A stretch of 64,000 bases of DNA, taken from positions 751,501 to 815,500 of the forward strand of contig NZ_CP133470.1 in NCBI RefSeq assembly GCF_031191205.1, read 5' to 3'. The translations under genes were made by a program, and so were the position numbers. Source of the stretch: Haemophilus parainfluenzae ATCC 33392 (GTDB taxonomy: Bacteria; Pseudomonadota; Gammaproteobacteria; Enterobacterales; Pasteurellaceae). Positions 7,712 through 16,617 of this stretch are shown in pieces. Within the stretch, counting starts at the first letter, position 1. Each line of letters opens with the position of its first letter. Under the pieces are notes generated by a model that saw only the letters and a program-made list of their open reading frames with translations, had not been told where the DNA came from and did no database searches.

Positions 7712-9121
7712 TTAGCGTTTTTTTCGCAAATGATCCCCGTCTGTTTTGCGTAAATAACTCAATATCCAAACTAATGCAATAGCAAAAACAGAAGTGGTCA
7801 GAAACGTGTAACTGAAAGCATGTTGTAATGCATCGCCGTCGTTACCCATGAATTGACGATATAACGTCAAAATAATAGATGCCACAGCGATACCAAATCC
7901 GATTCCTACTTGTTGCACAATACTCAGCACCGTTGAGCCTACACCGCTTTGTGCCTGTGATAGGTCGCCAACGGTAAGAGTGTTAATTGAGGTAAAAATC
8001 ATCGACATGCAGGCACCGTACCACATCAGATTACATATAATCCATGTCGTTGATGATGAGGTATCAAGCCATGACATTGAAACCGTCGAGGCTGCCATTA
8101 AAAGTGACGATAAAATTAGTGTGGTTTTATAACCTAGCATATTTAAAATATGCCCAATAAAGCGTTTAAATACGACGGACATTAGCGCAATGGGTGCAAG
8201 CAACCAGCCTGACTCTTCAGCTGAATAGCCAAAGGAAAGTTGGAACATTAATGGCAATAAGAACGGCACAGCTGAGCCAGAAAGACGAATAAAGATATTG
8301 GCTGCAATTCCTAATCGGAATGTTCTTGTATTGAAAAGAGATAACGGCAAAATGGCACGTTCATTACCTTTCGCATAAAAATAATAGGCGACCAATAATG
8401 CAATACCAACCGACAATGCACTGTATGTGGTCATATTGTCACGGTGACTTTCTCCGAGTAAATCAAGCCCAAGAGTGAGCCCAACTAAACCAAACGCAAA
8501 GAGCAAAAAGCCCGTCCAGTCTAACTTATTCGCATTACCCTTATGATTGCCCATCACTTTAGCCGCAGCCCAAAAGCCTAACATGCCAATCGGAATATTG
8601 ATTAAGAAAATCCAATGCCATGATGTATGTACCACAAGCCAACCACCTAAAATCGGACCAAGAATCGGGCCAATCAATCCCGCTGTCGCCATTAAATTCC
8701 AGGCATTAATTAATTGATTTTTCGGTACGGTTTGAATAATCGCAAGGCGAGCAACCGGCATCATAAACGCACCGCCAATACCTTGAAGAATCCGTGCAAG
8801 CACAAGAGTTTCGAGAGAAGTGGCCATCGCACAAGCGACTGAACCGAATACAAAGGTAAAAACAGCGGAGCGGAAAACCGTAAGTGTACCAAATTTAGCA
8901 GCCGCCCAAGCAGTTAAAGGAATAAATAAGGCTACGGCAAGAGAATAGGCGATAATCGCCATTTGCATTTCAAAGACAGGGGTTTGCAGATCTGTTGCAA
9001 TGGTGGGTAAGACAGTATTTAAAATAGTCGCATCCAAGCTTTGCATAAACAAAGCCATGGAAGCTACCCAAGCCAGCCCTTTATAATGCTGGCGTTCTAT
9101 TACTGCGTCTTTTTCCACCAT
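7712..9121 (-). CDS. MFS drug-type exporter, DHA2 family, HsrA/YieO-like
   Basis: A 469-residue integral membrane protein of the 14-segment DHA2 branch of the major facilitator superfamily. The first segment reads LFMQSLDATILNTVLP, the family's typical opening, and motif C (GLIGPILGPILGGWLV) is at about residues 148-163. It resembles E. coli HsrA (YieO) and EmrB-type exporters but has no linked membrane-fusion (EmrA) gene. Its start overlaps the end of mobB by 22 bases, so it is translated from the mobB transcript. The substrate is unknown. Confidence 0.85.
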   Translation of the reverse strand: MVEKDAVIERQHYKGLAWVASMALFMQSLDATILNTVLPTIATDLQTPVFEMQMAIIAYSLAVALFIPLTAWAAAKFGTLTVFRSAVFTFVFGSVACAMATSLETLVLARILQGIGGAFMMPVARLAIIQTVPKNQLINAWNLMATAGLIGPILGPILGGWLVVHTSWHWIFLINIPIGMLGFWAAAKVMGNHKGNANKLDWTGFLLFAFGLVGLTLGLDLLGESHRDNMTTYSALSVGIALLVAYYFYAKGNERAILPLSLFNTRTFRLGIAANIFIRLSGSAVPFLLPLMFQLSFGYSAEESGWLLAPIALMSVVFKRFIGHILNMLGYKTTLILSSLLMAASTVSMSWLDTSSSTTWIICNLMWYGACMSMIFTSINTLTVGDLSQAQSGVGSTVLSIVQQVGIGFGIAVASIILTLYRQFMGNDGDALQHAFSYTFLTTSVFAIALVWILSYLRKTDGDHLRKKR

Positions 9122-9609
9122 TGATAAATAAACTCAGCGATCTGTTCAATGTGATTAATATCTAATAAAGTGCGGTCAGTTTCAAGCGAATAATCTGTTG
9201 CTAAAGCCAACACGTTTTCATCTAATTCCGGCAAAGGTTTTGTCATCTCTTGTCGATGCAATAGAATCTTTGGAATAGGTTCTTGTTTAAATCCTTCTAC
9301 CAAAACTAAATCCGTTAAATGACGATCAAATTGTTGGCTTAAATAAGCTAAAGAAACCGGCGCTTGAGGGGTTTCTGTCATTAATGCCCAACGAGTATCA
9401 CAAGCCATAATAACTTGCGCAGACCCCGCCTCTTTCATGCGCCAACTGTCTTTGCCCTCTTTATCCACGTGAGCGTTGTGATGGCTGTGTTTAATGACTG
9501 AAACACGTAGACCTTTTTTGATTAATTGAGGAAGTAATTTTTCCAATAATGTGGTTTTGCCACTACCGCTGTAACCAGTGATGCCAAGAAGAGGAAAGGG
9601 ATTATTCAT
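9100..9609 (-). CDS. mobB: Molybdopterin-guanine dinucleotide biosynthesis adaptor protein
   Basis: A 169-residue P-loop GTP-binding protein: GYSGSGKTTLLEKLLP is the Walker A region and VEGFKQEPIPKI is typical of MobB. MobB helps MobA attach GMP to molybdopterin for molybdoenzymes such as periplasmic nitrate or DMSO reductase. The ATG at 9609 (MNNPFPLLGI) is chosen over longer readings because the P-loop normally starts about ten residues in. Unlike in E. coli, mobA is not adjacent (it lies at 30.9-31.5 kb); mobB is instead coupled to the HsrA-like exporter gene. Confidence 0.92.
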   Translation of the reverse strand: MNNPFPLLGITGYSGSGKTTLLEKLLPQLIKKGLRVSVIKHSHHNAHVDKEGKDSWRMKEAGSAQVIMACDTRWALMTETPQAPVSLAYLSQQFDRHLTDLVLVEGFKQEPIPKILLHRQEMTKPLPELDENVLALATDYSLETDRTLLDINHIEQIAEFIYQWWKKTQ

Positions 9610-9649
9610 TGTAAAAACCTTAAGAAAAATGACCGCACTTGATAAAACA

Positions 9650-9671
9650 AAACCCCGCAAGACGGGGTTTA
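9650..9671 (-). terminator. Intrinsic terminator downstream of rseB
   Basis: On the minus strand AAACCCCG pairs with CGGGGTTT across a short loop and a TTTTGTTTTA tract follows. It ends the rpoE/rseA/rseB region before mobB. Confidence 0.7.
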
Positions 9672-9744
9672 GCTATCAAAATCCATTAGGTGAAGAAAGT
9701 ATAGCAAGGGGACATAAAATAGCAACTTTCTCACTTCTAGTGAA

Positions 9745-10689
9745 TTATTTTAGGAATGTTACACCTTGCACAATTCGCTTAGCAGCGGCAATTGGAAGCT
9801 GTCCGATAAAGGTAATTTCTTTATCGCCCATTACTTCACTGTAAATCGTATAAGCCCCTTGTTTCCACGTATTTTCTTTTGCAGCGGTGCTGTCGGCTTT
9901 ATTGACATAAAGGGTGAAAGTGAAAAGACCATCACTAAATAACGCATTTTCAATCACTTCACCATCTATCACATCTTGATTTTGTCGAACTAAATCAAAA
10001 CCTTGTGGTAACCAATCAGTTTTCCAATTGATTGAAAGCGATGACTCTTGTTTCCCTTCACTTAAAAGTGGTGGCACTGACACCTTATTAAGGTAATCTG
10101 TTAAACCTCGTAGACGATTATCGATATATAACGTGACCACACGGAATTGATCAAGCAACTTACCTTCGCGATCAAGCATATCACCACGCAATAACAAACT
10201 ATTTTCTTCATCTAAGAAAATGAGATATTGATAGCGAAAATCGTCTTTTGGCACAATGCGAATGGTATCGACAAATCGTCCTGCAATTCGGTCTTTTCCA
10301 AGCTTAATAAAATCATAATTCTGACTAAGCTTACTAAAATCAGTACGAATTACTGCAGGTAGTGCATCCACAATTTCACCACTGTTAATTGTGAAAGCAC
10401 TTGAACCTGGCTGGAAATAGCTGACTAAATTACCGCGTTGGATGATTTCTTGTTGTTCACCATCTAATGTCACCAATTGTGCATACACTTTTTGCCCTTG
10501 CTTAATATGACGATAACGGAACGAGTCCATATTCGTTGGCGTAGTTTGCACAAAAGCAATCTCATAATTTAAATCCCGCATTGCTTGCGACATTTTATTT
10601 AATGACTGGATTGGCTCTTCTGCAAATGCCGTAAAAGGCAATAAGAATAATCCTAAAAGTGCGGTTAATTTGAGAAACGTTTTTTTCAT
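9745..10689 (-). CDS. rseB: Periplasmic sigma-E regulator RseB
   Basis: A 314-residue protein with a cleavable Sec signal (MKKTFLKLTALLGLF, cleavage after AFA) followed by the MucB/RseB two-domain fold. RseB sits on the periplasmic side of RseA and shields it from DegS until displaced by lipopolysaccharide or lipid signals. The lipid-binding N-terminal domain includes SFRYRHIKQG and the C-terminal domain ends with GDKEITFIGQLP. It follows rseA, but a strong intrinsic terminator lies between them, leaving only about 20 bases before this start. Its expression therefore probably depends on read-through. The ribosome site is weak. Confidence 0.92.
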   Translation of the reverse strand: MKKTFLKLTALLGLFLLPFTAFAEEPIQSLNKMSQAMRDLNYEIAFVQTTPTNMDSFRYRHIKQGQKVYAQLVTLDGEQQEIIQRGNLVSYFQPGSSAFTINSGEIVDALPAVIRTDFSKLSQNYDFIKLGKDRIAGRFVDTIRIVPKDDFRYQYLIFLDEENSLLLRGDMLDREGKLLDQFRVVTLYIDNRLRGLTDYLNKVSVPPLLSEGKQESSLSINWKTDWLPQGFDLVRQNQDVIDGEVIENALFSDGLFTFTLYVNKADSTAAKENTWKQGAYTIYSEVMGDKEITFIGQLPIAAAKRIVQGVTFLK

Positions 10690-10709
10690 AAATAAATCAA
10701 TTGATCCAT

Positions 10710-10740
10710 AAAAAAATTCACCACGCCTAGGTGGTGAATT
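10710..10740 (-). terminator. Intrinsic terminator between rseA and rseB
   Basis: On the minus strand AATTCACCAC pairs over 10 bases with GTGGTGAATT around a 6-base loop and seven or more T follow. It lies inside what is normally one rpoE-rseA-rseB transcript. Confidence 0.8.
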
Positions 10741-10758
10741 ATCGATTAATTGCTGTAA

Positions 10759-11340
10759 TTATTTCGCTTGGTTGCTACCCACATTTAAGCTATCTGCATG
10801 CATACGACGCTGTAATTCATAGTTTTGCAACATCGTACCAATACGGCGATTTTTCTGCTCAACCTGTTCCGAAGTGGCTACATCTTTGGTCGGAGCGTTG
10901 TAACTTACTTCTTGAACAGAACTGTTAAATGGCAAGGTTTGTAAAACTGGGTTTTCAGGTGTAACCGAGGTGTTTTTCGCATTAAATGATTGTACACCTA
11001 CTACTGCTACTAAACACACACCTGCAGCCACCGCAATTTGTGTCATTGGTGCAAAGAATGCTTTTAATTTTTGCACGAATGGTAAGCTATCGGCTTCCTC
11101 CGGTGTTGGTTGAGAAACAGTAATCTCAACATGTTTTACTTCTTCTAATTCAATTAAATCAGCCATTTTCGCCGTAAAATCAGCACCTAGCAACACTGGT
11201 GACTCTTTACGCATTACTGCTCTTACGGTGTGATATGCCGCCCAAGATTCTTGTGAATCTTTATCCTGACAAAGTTGTTCCGTCAACTCGGCACTGACTT
11301 CTTCTCCATCCATATAGGCTGAAAGTAACTCTTTTTGCAT
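10759..11340 (-). CDS. rseA: Anti-sigma-E factor RseA
   Basis: A 193-residue inner-membrane anti-sigma factor. The N-terminal cytosolic domain (MQKELLSAYMDGEE, then WAAYHTVRAVMR) binds and holds sigma-E. One membrane span is at about residues 91-113 (TQIAVAAGVCLVAVVGVQSF). The periplasmic tail is the target of DegS and of RseB. GGAG lies about 9 bases before the ATG at 11340. The gap to rpoE is 21 bases, so both come from the sigma-E promoter upstream of rpoE. Confidence 0.93.
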   Translation of the reverse strand: MQKELLSAYMDGEEVSAELTEQLCQDKDSQESWAAYHTVRAVMRKESPVLLGADFTAKMADLIELEEVKHVEITVSQPTPEEADSLPFVQKLKAFFAPMTQIAVAAGVCLVAVVGVQSFNAKNTSVTPENPVLQTLPFNSSVQEVSYNAPTKDVATSEQVEQKNRRIGTMLQNYELQRRMHADSLNVGSNQAK

Positions 11341-11361
11341 TTTATAAACTCCGACTTTATT

Positions 11362-11937
11362 TTAACGTTGCATAAGCGGTTGTATTTTGTTCTCAATCAC
11401 TTCCCGAGCACGGAAAATGCGAGAACGTACAGTGCCTACTGGGCAATCCATTATTTCTGCGATTTCTTCGTAACTTAAACCTTCAAGCTCACGCAAAGTA
11501 ATCGCGGTTCTTAAATCTTCCGGCAAACTGTGAATAGTATCAAATACCACTTTTTCAAGTTCGCTAGATAACATTTCATTTTCAGGGGTATCTACATCAC
11601 GTAAATGGGTTCCCACATCGTAGCCTTCGGCATCTTCAGCCAGAATATCTTCGCTCGGTGGACGGCGCCCCTGTGCCGTTAAGTAGTTTTTCGCCGTATT
11701 TACGGCAATTCGATATAGCCAAGTGTAGAATGCACTATCGCCCCGAAAAGATTCAATGGAACGATAAGCCTTAATAAAGGATTCTTGTACAACATCTGGA
11801 ATGTCGTTATGAGAAATGTAGCGGGTTAAAAGTCCGGCTACTTTATTTTGATAACGAGAAACCAATAAATTAAAGGCTTTTTTATCGCCTTGCTGCACTC
11901 TTTCTACCAAAGCCTGATCTGTTAGCTGTTCAGCCAT
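11362..11937 (-). CDS. rpoE: Envelope stress sigma factor sigma-E
   Basis: A 191-residue ECF sigma factor. Region 2 (NLLVSRYQNKVAGLL to YTWLYRIAVNTAKNYL) binds core polymerase and the -10 element; region 4 (LEGLSYEEIAEIMDCPVGTVRSRIFRARE) is the -35-reading helix-turn-helix. It matches E. coli RpoE over its full length. ATAGGAGATAT precedes the ATG at 11937. It heads the rpoE-rseA operon and is preceded by a site that fits its own consensus exactly, so it is autoregulated. Confidence 0.97.
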   Translation of the reverse strand: MAEQLTDQALVERVQQGDKKAFNLLVSRYQNKVAGLLTRYISHNDIPDVVQESFIKAYRSIESFRGDSAFYTWLYRIAVNTAKNYLTAQGRRPPSEDILAEDAEGYDVGTHLRDVDTPENEMLSSELEKVVFDTIHSLPEDLRTAITLRELEGLSYEEIAEIMDCPVGTVRSRIFRAREVIENKIQPLMQR

Positions 11938-12001
11938 ATATCTCCTATGCTACGTCTAACACGCCTTCATATATTCAAGACAGCAAGCTATTGTTGCTTT
12001 A

Positions 12002-12029
12002 TCAGACAGAGTTAAAATTGAAAAGTTCC
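12002..12029 (-). promoter_or_regulatory. Sigma-E promoter of rpoE
   Basis: On the minus strand GGAACTT (-35) and TCTGA (-10) are separated by exactly 16 bases, the sigma-E consensus and spacing. It lies 65 bases upstream of the rpoE start, giving a predicted transcript start near 11996. This is direct sequence support for autoregulation. Confidence 0.85.
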
Positions 12030-12053
12030 TTATGTATAAAAAATTTCAAAAAA

Positions 12054-12311
12054 TTAACGAACGTTCGTTTTCTGCACATCCTGGATATATTCAACCATCG
12101 CTTGCACTTCAGCATCTTCTGATTGACTGCCATTAAAAAACCACGAAAAAAGCTGTAAATCCGTACTGGCAAGTAAACGAATAAAAATATCTTTTTTATT
12201 ATCAGTCAGTTGGTCAAAATGCGCTTTATAAAAAGGCATGATAATTTTATCCAACTCAAGCATGCCTCGACGACAATCCCATTCAATGCGGAGTTTATTA
12301 TACTTATCCAT
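12054..12311 (-). CDS. sdhE: Succinate dehydrogenase FAD assembly factor SdhE (YgfY/CptB)
   Basis: An 85-residue all-helical protein with the defining RGMLELD motif (about residues 14-20; RGxxE of the SdhE family). SdhE promotes covalent flavin attachment to SdhA or FrdA. In Haemophilus fumarate reductase would be the likely client, but no sdh or frd gene is nearby. The start at 12311 (MDKYNKLRIEW) follows GGGAGGAAT. It precedes the sigma-E promoter on the same strand, and its stop is close to that promoter. Confidence 0.9.
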   Translation of the reverse strand: MDKYNKLRIEWDCRRGMLELDKIIMPFYKAHFDQLTDNKKDIFIRLLASTDLQLFSWFFNGSQSEDAEVQAMVEYIQDVQKTNVR

Positions 12312-12349
12312 AATTCCTCCCTAAATCATTGTAATTATACCTGATAAAT

Positions 12350-12381
12350 TAAAAGTGCGGTTAAAAATTACCGCACTTTTT
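12350..12381 (-). terminator. Uptake-signal hairpin downstream of fruA
   Basis: AAAAGTGCGGT and ACCGCACTTTT are inverted around an AT loop. Read on the minus strand it follows the fruA stop and ends in a T-rich run. It is an intrinsic terminator made of paired uptake signals. Confidence 0.75.
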
Positions 12382-12396
12382 AATCGAAAAAATCGA

Positions 12397-14073
12397 TTAT
12401 TCTGTCACTTTTGGCTTAATCACCGCATAAATCACGCCAGTTAATAATGCACCTATTGCAATTGCACCTAAGTAGAGTAATGGTTCAGAAACAAAAGGAA
12501 TCACAAATAAACCACCGTGTGGTGCTTGCAGAGAAATATTTAATGCCATTGAAATTGCGCCAGCAGTTGCACCACCGATAACCGAGCTAATAATCACACG
12601 TAATGGATCGGCAGCCACAAACGGCAATGCGCCTTCAGAGATAAAGCATAAGCCTAAGACAAAAGAAGCTTTACCTGCATCACGTTGATTGCTGGTAAAT
12701 TTACTGCGTGCAATCCAAGTTGCAATCGCCATACCAATTGGCGGCACCATACCTGCTGCCATAGCGGCGGCCATTGGGGTGTGAACTTGAGAGGCCAACA
12801 TTCCCACGGAGAACGTATAAGCTGCTTTGTTTACTGGCCCCCCCATATCAATACACATCATCGCACCGATAATCGCACCCAACACCATCGCATTAACTTC
12901 ACCCATGGATTTCAACCAATCACTTAAGGTGGTCATAATTTGTGAAACCGGTGGGTTAATCACATAAATCATGGCGAGGCCGACAATCAAAGTACCAAAG
13001 AGCGGTAGAATTAAAATCGGTTTTAAGGAAGTTAAACTTGCCGGCAATTTAATGGTTGCATTTAACCCTTTCACCACATAACCCGATAAGAAACCGGCAA
13101 TAATACCACCTAAAATCCCAGCACCCGCTGTGGTGGCTAACATACCGCCAATGAGACCTACCGCAAGCCCTGGACGGTCTGCGATAGAAAAAGCCACATA
13201 GCCGGCAAATACTGCAATCATTAGATGGAATGCTGCACCACCACCGATATCCATTAAGGCTTTTGGAATACCATGGAAAATCGTTTCATCTTTGAAGGCT
13301 TCGATACCAAACATAAAGGAAATCGCGATTAACAAACCACCAGCAACCACCAACGGCAACATGTGTGATACACCTGTCATCAAATGTTTATAGACGCCTT
13401 TTTTCTCGCCGCTTTCTTCTGATTTAGCAGAAGATTTTGCTGCGCCACCTTCATAAATTTTCGCTTCTTTAAATGCCTTATCAAATTCCTGTGCCGTTTT
13501 CTTTAACGCTAAACCAGTCGACGTACGATACATCGGTTTTCCTTGGAATTTATCTAACGGCACATCAATATCCGCCGCAACAAAGACTAAATCTGCCGCA
13601 GCGACTTCTTCAGGGGTAATTTCATTACCGGCGCCCACTTGTCCACGCGTTTCGACTTTTACCTGCCAACCTTGTTTTTTCGCATAGGTTTCAATGGCTT
13701 CAGCAGACATAAAGGTATGCGCAACACCCGTTGGACAAGCTGTAACCGCGACGATATTTTTAACGCCAGAAACGCCGCCAAATCCAACTGCACTTTGAGT
13801 AGGTTGAACATAATCCACTGCTTGATTGAGTGCATTCGTAAGCATTACTTCAGGTGAAGCAATCGCCACATCTTCATTGGCTAAAAAGACTTTTTTGCCC
13901 ACAAGTTCAGCAGAGTTTGGCAAACTAGATCCGAAAACAATCACTAAATCCGCCTCTTTGGCTTGTTCAACCACAATATGATTGGCTTTTTTCGCTGCCA
14001 CGCTCAATGCTTGGCGAAGTAAATAGGCTTTTGCCGCACCAATTTGCGGAGATTGAGTTAAAAACAAATTCAT
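12397..14073 (-). CDS. fruA: PTS fructose transporter subunit IIB'BC
   Basis: A 558-residue inner-membrane protein that imports fructose and releases fructose 1-phosphate. The degenerate IIB' domain is first (about residues 1-95), then the true IIB domain with phosphocysteine in AVTACPTGVAHTF (near residue 112), then the IIC membrane channel (HLMTGVSHMLPLVVAGG onward) with MGGPVNKAAY and EGALPFVAADP. The ATG at 14073 follows GAAGGA with good spacing; a TTG at 14088 is a poorer choice. It starts 4 bases after the fruK stop, as the last gene of fruBKA. Confidence 0.95.
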   Translation of the reverse strand: MNLFLTQSPQIGAAKAYLLRQALSVAAKKANHIVVEQAKEADLVIVFGSSLPNSAELVGKKVFLANEDVAIASPEVMLTNALNQAVDYVQPTQSAVGFGGVSGVKNIVAVTACPTGVAHTFMSAEAIETYAKKQGWQVKVETRGQVGAGNEITPEEVAAADLVFVAADIDVPLDKFQGKPMYRTSTGLALKKTAQEFDKAFKEAKIYEGGAAKSSAKSEESGEKKGVYKHLMTGVSHMLPLVVAGGLLIAISFMFGIEAFKDETIFHGIPKALMDIGGGAAFHLMIAVFAGYVAFSIADRPGLAVGLIGGMLATTAGAGILGGIIAGFLSGYVVKGLNATIKLPASLTSLKPILILPLFGTLIVGLAMIYVINPPVSQIMTTLSDWLKSMGEVNAMVLGAIIGAMMCIDMGGPVNKAAYTFSVGMLASQVHTPMAAAMAAGMVPPIGMAIATWIARSKFTSNQRDAGKASFVLGLCFISEGALPFVAADPLRVIISSVIGGATAGAISMALNISLQAPHGGLFVIPFVSEPLLYLGAIAIGALLTGVIYAVIKPKVTE

Positions 14074-14077
14074 TACA

Positions 14078-15019
14078 TTATCCTTCAATCACAGAAATTT
14101 TGACATTCGCCAGAATTGGCTCAAGCAAGGCGATATCACTCACCCCCACGTTACTTTGCGAAACAGCAAAAGCAGAAACAGCACTTGCAAACGCTAAAGT
14201 TTCCGCTTGAGACAAGCCTTTTTCAATACCGAAAATTAAGCCAGCCACCATAGAATCGCCTGCGCCTACAGTGCTCACCACATTTTCACATTTAGGTGGT
14301 TGAGCTTGAATAACAGCTTGATCATTCAGCCATAAAGAACCATTCTCGCCCATCGAAATAATCACATTAGCAATGCCTTCTGCTTTAAGTTTTTTAGCTG
14401 CAGCAATAATTTCATCAAGAGAATTTAGTGGGTGACCAATCCACGCTTCCAATTCACGATGATTTGGTTTCACCAACCAAGGATGGGCTTTCAAACCTGC
14501 TGTGAGTGCAGCATTACTGCTATCTAATACGACTTTCACACCAGCTTGATGTAACTGATTAAGCCAATCTGCAAATAATTCAGGACTGACACCACGCGGT
14601 AAACTGCCGCAAACCGCAACGATGTCAAAGTTTTGGCAATACGCTAATGAATCTACTGTAAATTGCTGCCAAGCTTCTGGGGTGATTTGATAACCTAAGA
14701 AATTTAGGTCTGTCACATCAGCTTCGGTTTCCGTAATTTTTACGTTAATGCGAGTTTTACCTGCTACGCGATGAAATTTATCTTCTAAGCCTTGTTTTTT
14801 AAATAGGGTTTCGAAATCACCCACGTTGTCTTCACCTAAGAAGCCACCAACCGCGACATCTACGCCCAAGTCTTTCAACACCTTGGCAACATTAATGCCT
14901 TTTCCGGCAGGGAAAAGACCAAGTGTTTCAACAGTATTCACTTCGCCGATTTCAATACGCGACAAACGCCCGACTAAATCGTAAGCGGCATTTAAGGTAA
15001 TTGTTGCTACTTTTGCCAT
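14078..15019 (-). CDS. fruK: 1-phosphofructokinase
   Basis: A 313-residue PfkB-family sugar kinase that turns fructose 1-phosphate into fructose 1,6-bisphosphate. It shows FPAGKGINVAKVLKDLG near residue 38, VCGSLPRGV in the middle and the catalytic GAGDSMVAG with its base aspartate near residue 250. AAGGAG lies 6 bases before the ATG at 15019, inside the end of fruB; a GTG at 15022 is possible but too close. It is translated between fruB and fruA in one operon. Confidence 0.95.
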   Translation of the reverse strand: MAKVATITLNAAYDLVGRLSRIEIGEVNTVETLGLFPAGKGINVAKVLKDLGVDVAVGGFLGEDNVGDFETLFKKQGLEDKFHRVAGKTRINVKITETEADVTDLNFLGYQITPEAWQQFTVDSLAYCQNFDIVAVCGSLPRGVSPELFADWLNQLHQAGVKVVLDSSNAALTAGLKAHPWLVKPNHRELEAWIGHPLNSLDEIIAAAKKLKAEGIANVIISMGENGSLWLNDQAVIQAQPPKCENVVSTVGAGDSMVAGLIFGIEKGLSQAETLAFASAVSAFAVSQSNVGVSDIALLEPILANVKISVIEG

Positions 15020-15022
15020 CAC

Positions 15023-16543
15023 TTACTCCTTACCTTCACCTAAACCGCTTTCAATGACTGCGCCGATACCGTCAATCGCTTGTTGAGCTTCTTCACCGCT
15101 CGCCACAAAACGTAAGCGATGACCTTTCACGACACCGAGCGCCACAATTTTCATCAGACTTTTTGCGCTGACTAATTGGCTATCACGATCTAAGTTTTGT
15201 ACCGCAACAGACGCATTGTATTTTTTCACTTCATTAACCAGTACCGCACTTGGACGAGCATGTAAACCATGTTCATTACGAATCATAAATACGGCTTCAA
15301 TGGCATCGGCTGGTAAACCTGTTTTTTCTTCGTGAATTTGTGGTGCGTGCTCACTGCTTACTTCAATGGTATCCGGTTCAGCTGGTGGCACGGTAGAGAC
15401 CGCTTCGCCAAGCCCACTCGCAATAATCTTACCTAAGGCTTCAATGGCTTGTTTTGCATCATCACCTTCTGCCACAAAACGTAAGCGATGACCTTGAGTC
15501 ACACCCAATGCCACGATTTTCATTAAACTTTTTGCACTAACCAGAGCGGTTTCTCGAGTAAGATTTTGTACGGTAATCTTGGAGGCGAATTTTTTCACTT
15601 CATTAACAAGTACGGCACTTGGGCGAGCATGCAAGCCATGTTCATTACGAATCGTAAAGGTACCAATCACTGTACCTGTCGCGATTTGGTCTTCAGATTG
15701 AGTAGCTGGCGAAGCCGGCACTTTACCGCCATTAAGTGCGGTCAAAATTTGCTGCGTATTACCACTTAATAAAATATTTTGGACTTCATCATCCAATAAA
15801 CGTGCTAATGTCTCGTTGATTTGGTCACTAACAGCCGAGATCGTCAATACGCCTTTCACCGCTTTGCCATTATGATTAAAAATGGTTTTCGCACGACTGA
15901 ATGCCAACGCATTTTTCAAGTTACCTGATACGGCATCGGTTACCCATAACCCTTTGCCAAGTGGCAGAGCAGAATTGGAGACTACTTCAGAAACAAAGCT
16001 ATTTTCAACCGCATTTTGCTGTTGTAATTTGCCTGCATTGATAGCAGTAAGTGTGAGCAAACTTTGCGTTTCAATATCTAAGCTTAATGTTTCTTCAGTC
16101 ATGCTAAAAGCATCGCTTTCGCCTAATAAAATAGCACGGAATTTTTCAACATCTGTTAATTTCGCTAACTGTGCTGCAGTGTCTTCATCACCTAAAACAT
16201 GCGTTAATTGACGAAGTAAAGCAAGATGCTCATCAGAACGGGCAGCAATACCAATCACAACATAAGCAATATTGCCTTCTCCCCACTCAATACCTTGTGG
16301 AAATTGGAAAACTTGTACACCAGTTTTTTTCACCATCGAACGGGTTTCTAATGTACCGTGTGGAATCGCAATCCCATTGTCTAAAAAAGTGGAGGTTTGT
16401 TGTTCACGTCCAAGCATGCCTTGCAAATAGCCTTGTTCAACATTACCAGCTTGCTCTAACGCACTTGCAGCCATTTCAATAGCTTGCAGCTTATTTGTTG
16501 CTGTAGCATTTAAATGAATGTTGCTTTCCGAAAGTTCTAACAT
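15023..16543 (-). CDS. fruB: PTS fructose multiphosphoryl transfer protein with tandem FPr (HPr-like) domains
   Basis: This 506-residue cytosolic protein has an N-terminal EIIA-Fru domain (phosphohistidine near residue 62 in IPHG), a central linker domain (about 150-275) and two consecutive HPr-like domains. Both HPr domains contain the active-site motif NEHGLHARPS (His near 305 and 428) and the regulatory-serine region SAKSLMKIVALGV. E. coli FruB has only one such domain, in about 376 residues. The extra domain arose by an internal duplication that is still visible in the DNA. It passes phosphate from enzyme I to FruA. GAAGGAGC precedes the ATG at 16543. Confidence 0.95.
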   Translation of the reverse strand: MLELSESNIHLNATATNKLQAIEMAASALEQAGNVEQGYLQGMLGREQQTSTFLDNGIAIPHGTLETRSMVKKTGVQVFQFPQGIEWGEGNIAYVVIGIAARSDEHLALLRQLTHVLGDEDTAAQLAKLTDVEKFRAILLGESDAFSMTEETLSLDIETQSLLTLTAINAGKLQQQNAVENSFVSEVVSNSALPLGKGLWVTDAVSGNLKNALAFSRAKTIFNHNGKAVKGVLTISAVSDQINETLARLLDDEVQNILLSGNTQQILTALNGGKVPASPATQSEDQIATGTVIGTFTIRNEHGLHARPSAVLVNEVKKFASKITVQNLTRETALVSAKSLMKIVALGVTQGHRLRFVAEGDDAKQAIEALGKIIASGLGEAVSTVPPAEPDTIEVSSEHAPQIHEEKTGLPADAIEAVFMIRNEHGLHARPSAVLVNEVKKYNASVAVQNLDRDSQLVSAKSLMKIVALGVVKGHRLRFVASGEEAQQAIDGIGAVIESGLGEGKE

Positions 16544-16579
16544 TCTTGCTCCTTCACATTGATGATTTTAAAAAAGAAA

Positions 16580-16609
16580 AGCTGCTGATGAGATCGCTCA
16601 TCAACAGCT
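16580..16609 (-). terminator. Imperfect hairpin between the lipoprotein gene and fruB
   Basis: AGCTGCTGATGAG and CTCATCAACAGCT pair with one or two mismatches; on the minus strand a T-rich run follows. It fits a terminator for the lipoprotein gene. As it lies only about 40 bases upstream of fruB it could also serve fructose regulation. Confidence 0.55.
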
Positions 16610-16617
16610 CAAATTGA

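Noticed and set aside
12685..12927. Open frame on the + strand within fruA
   Set aside because: It is a shadow of the fruA membrane domain, with no ribosome site and a residue mix typical of antisense frames; the other long antisense frames in the window were rejected for the same reason.
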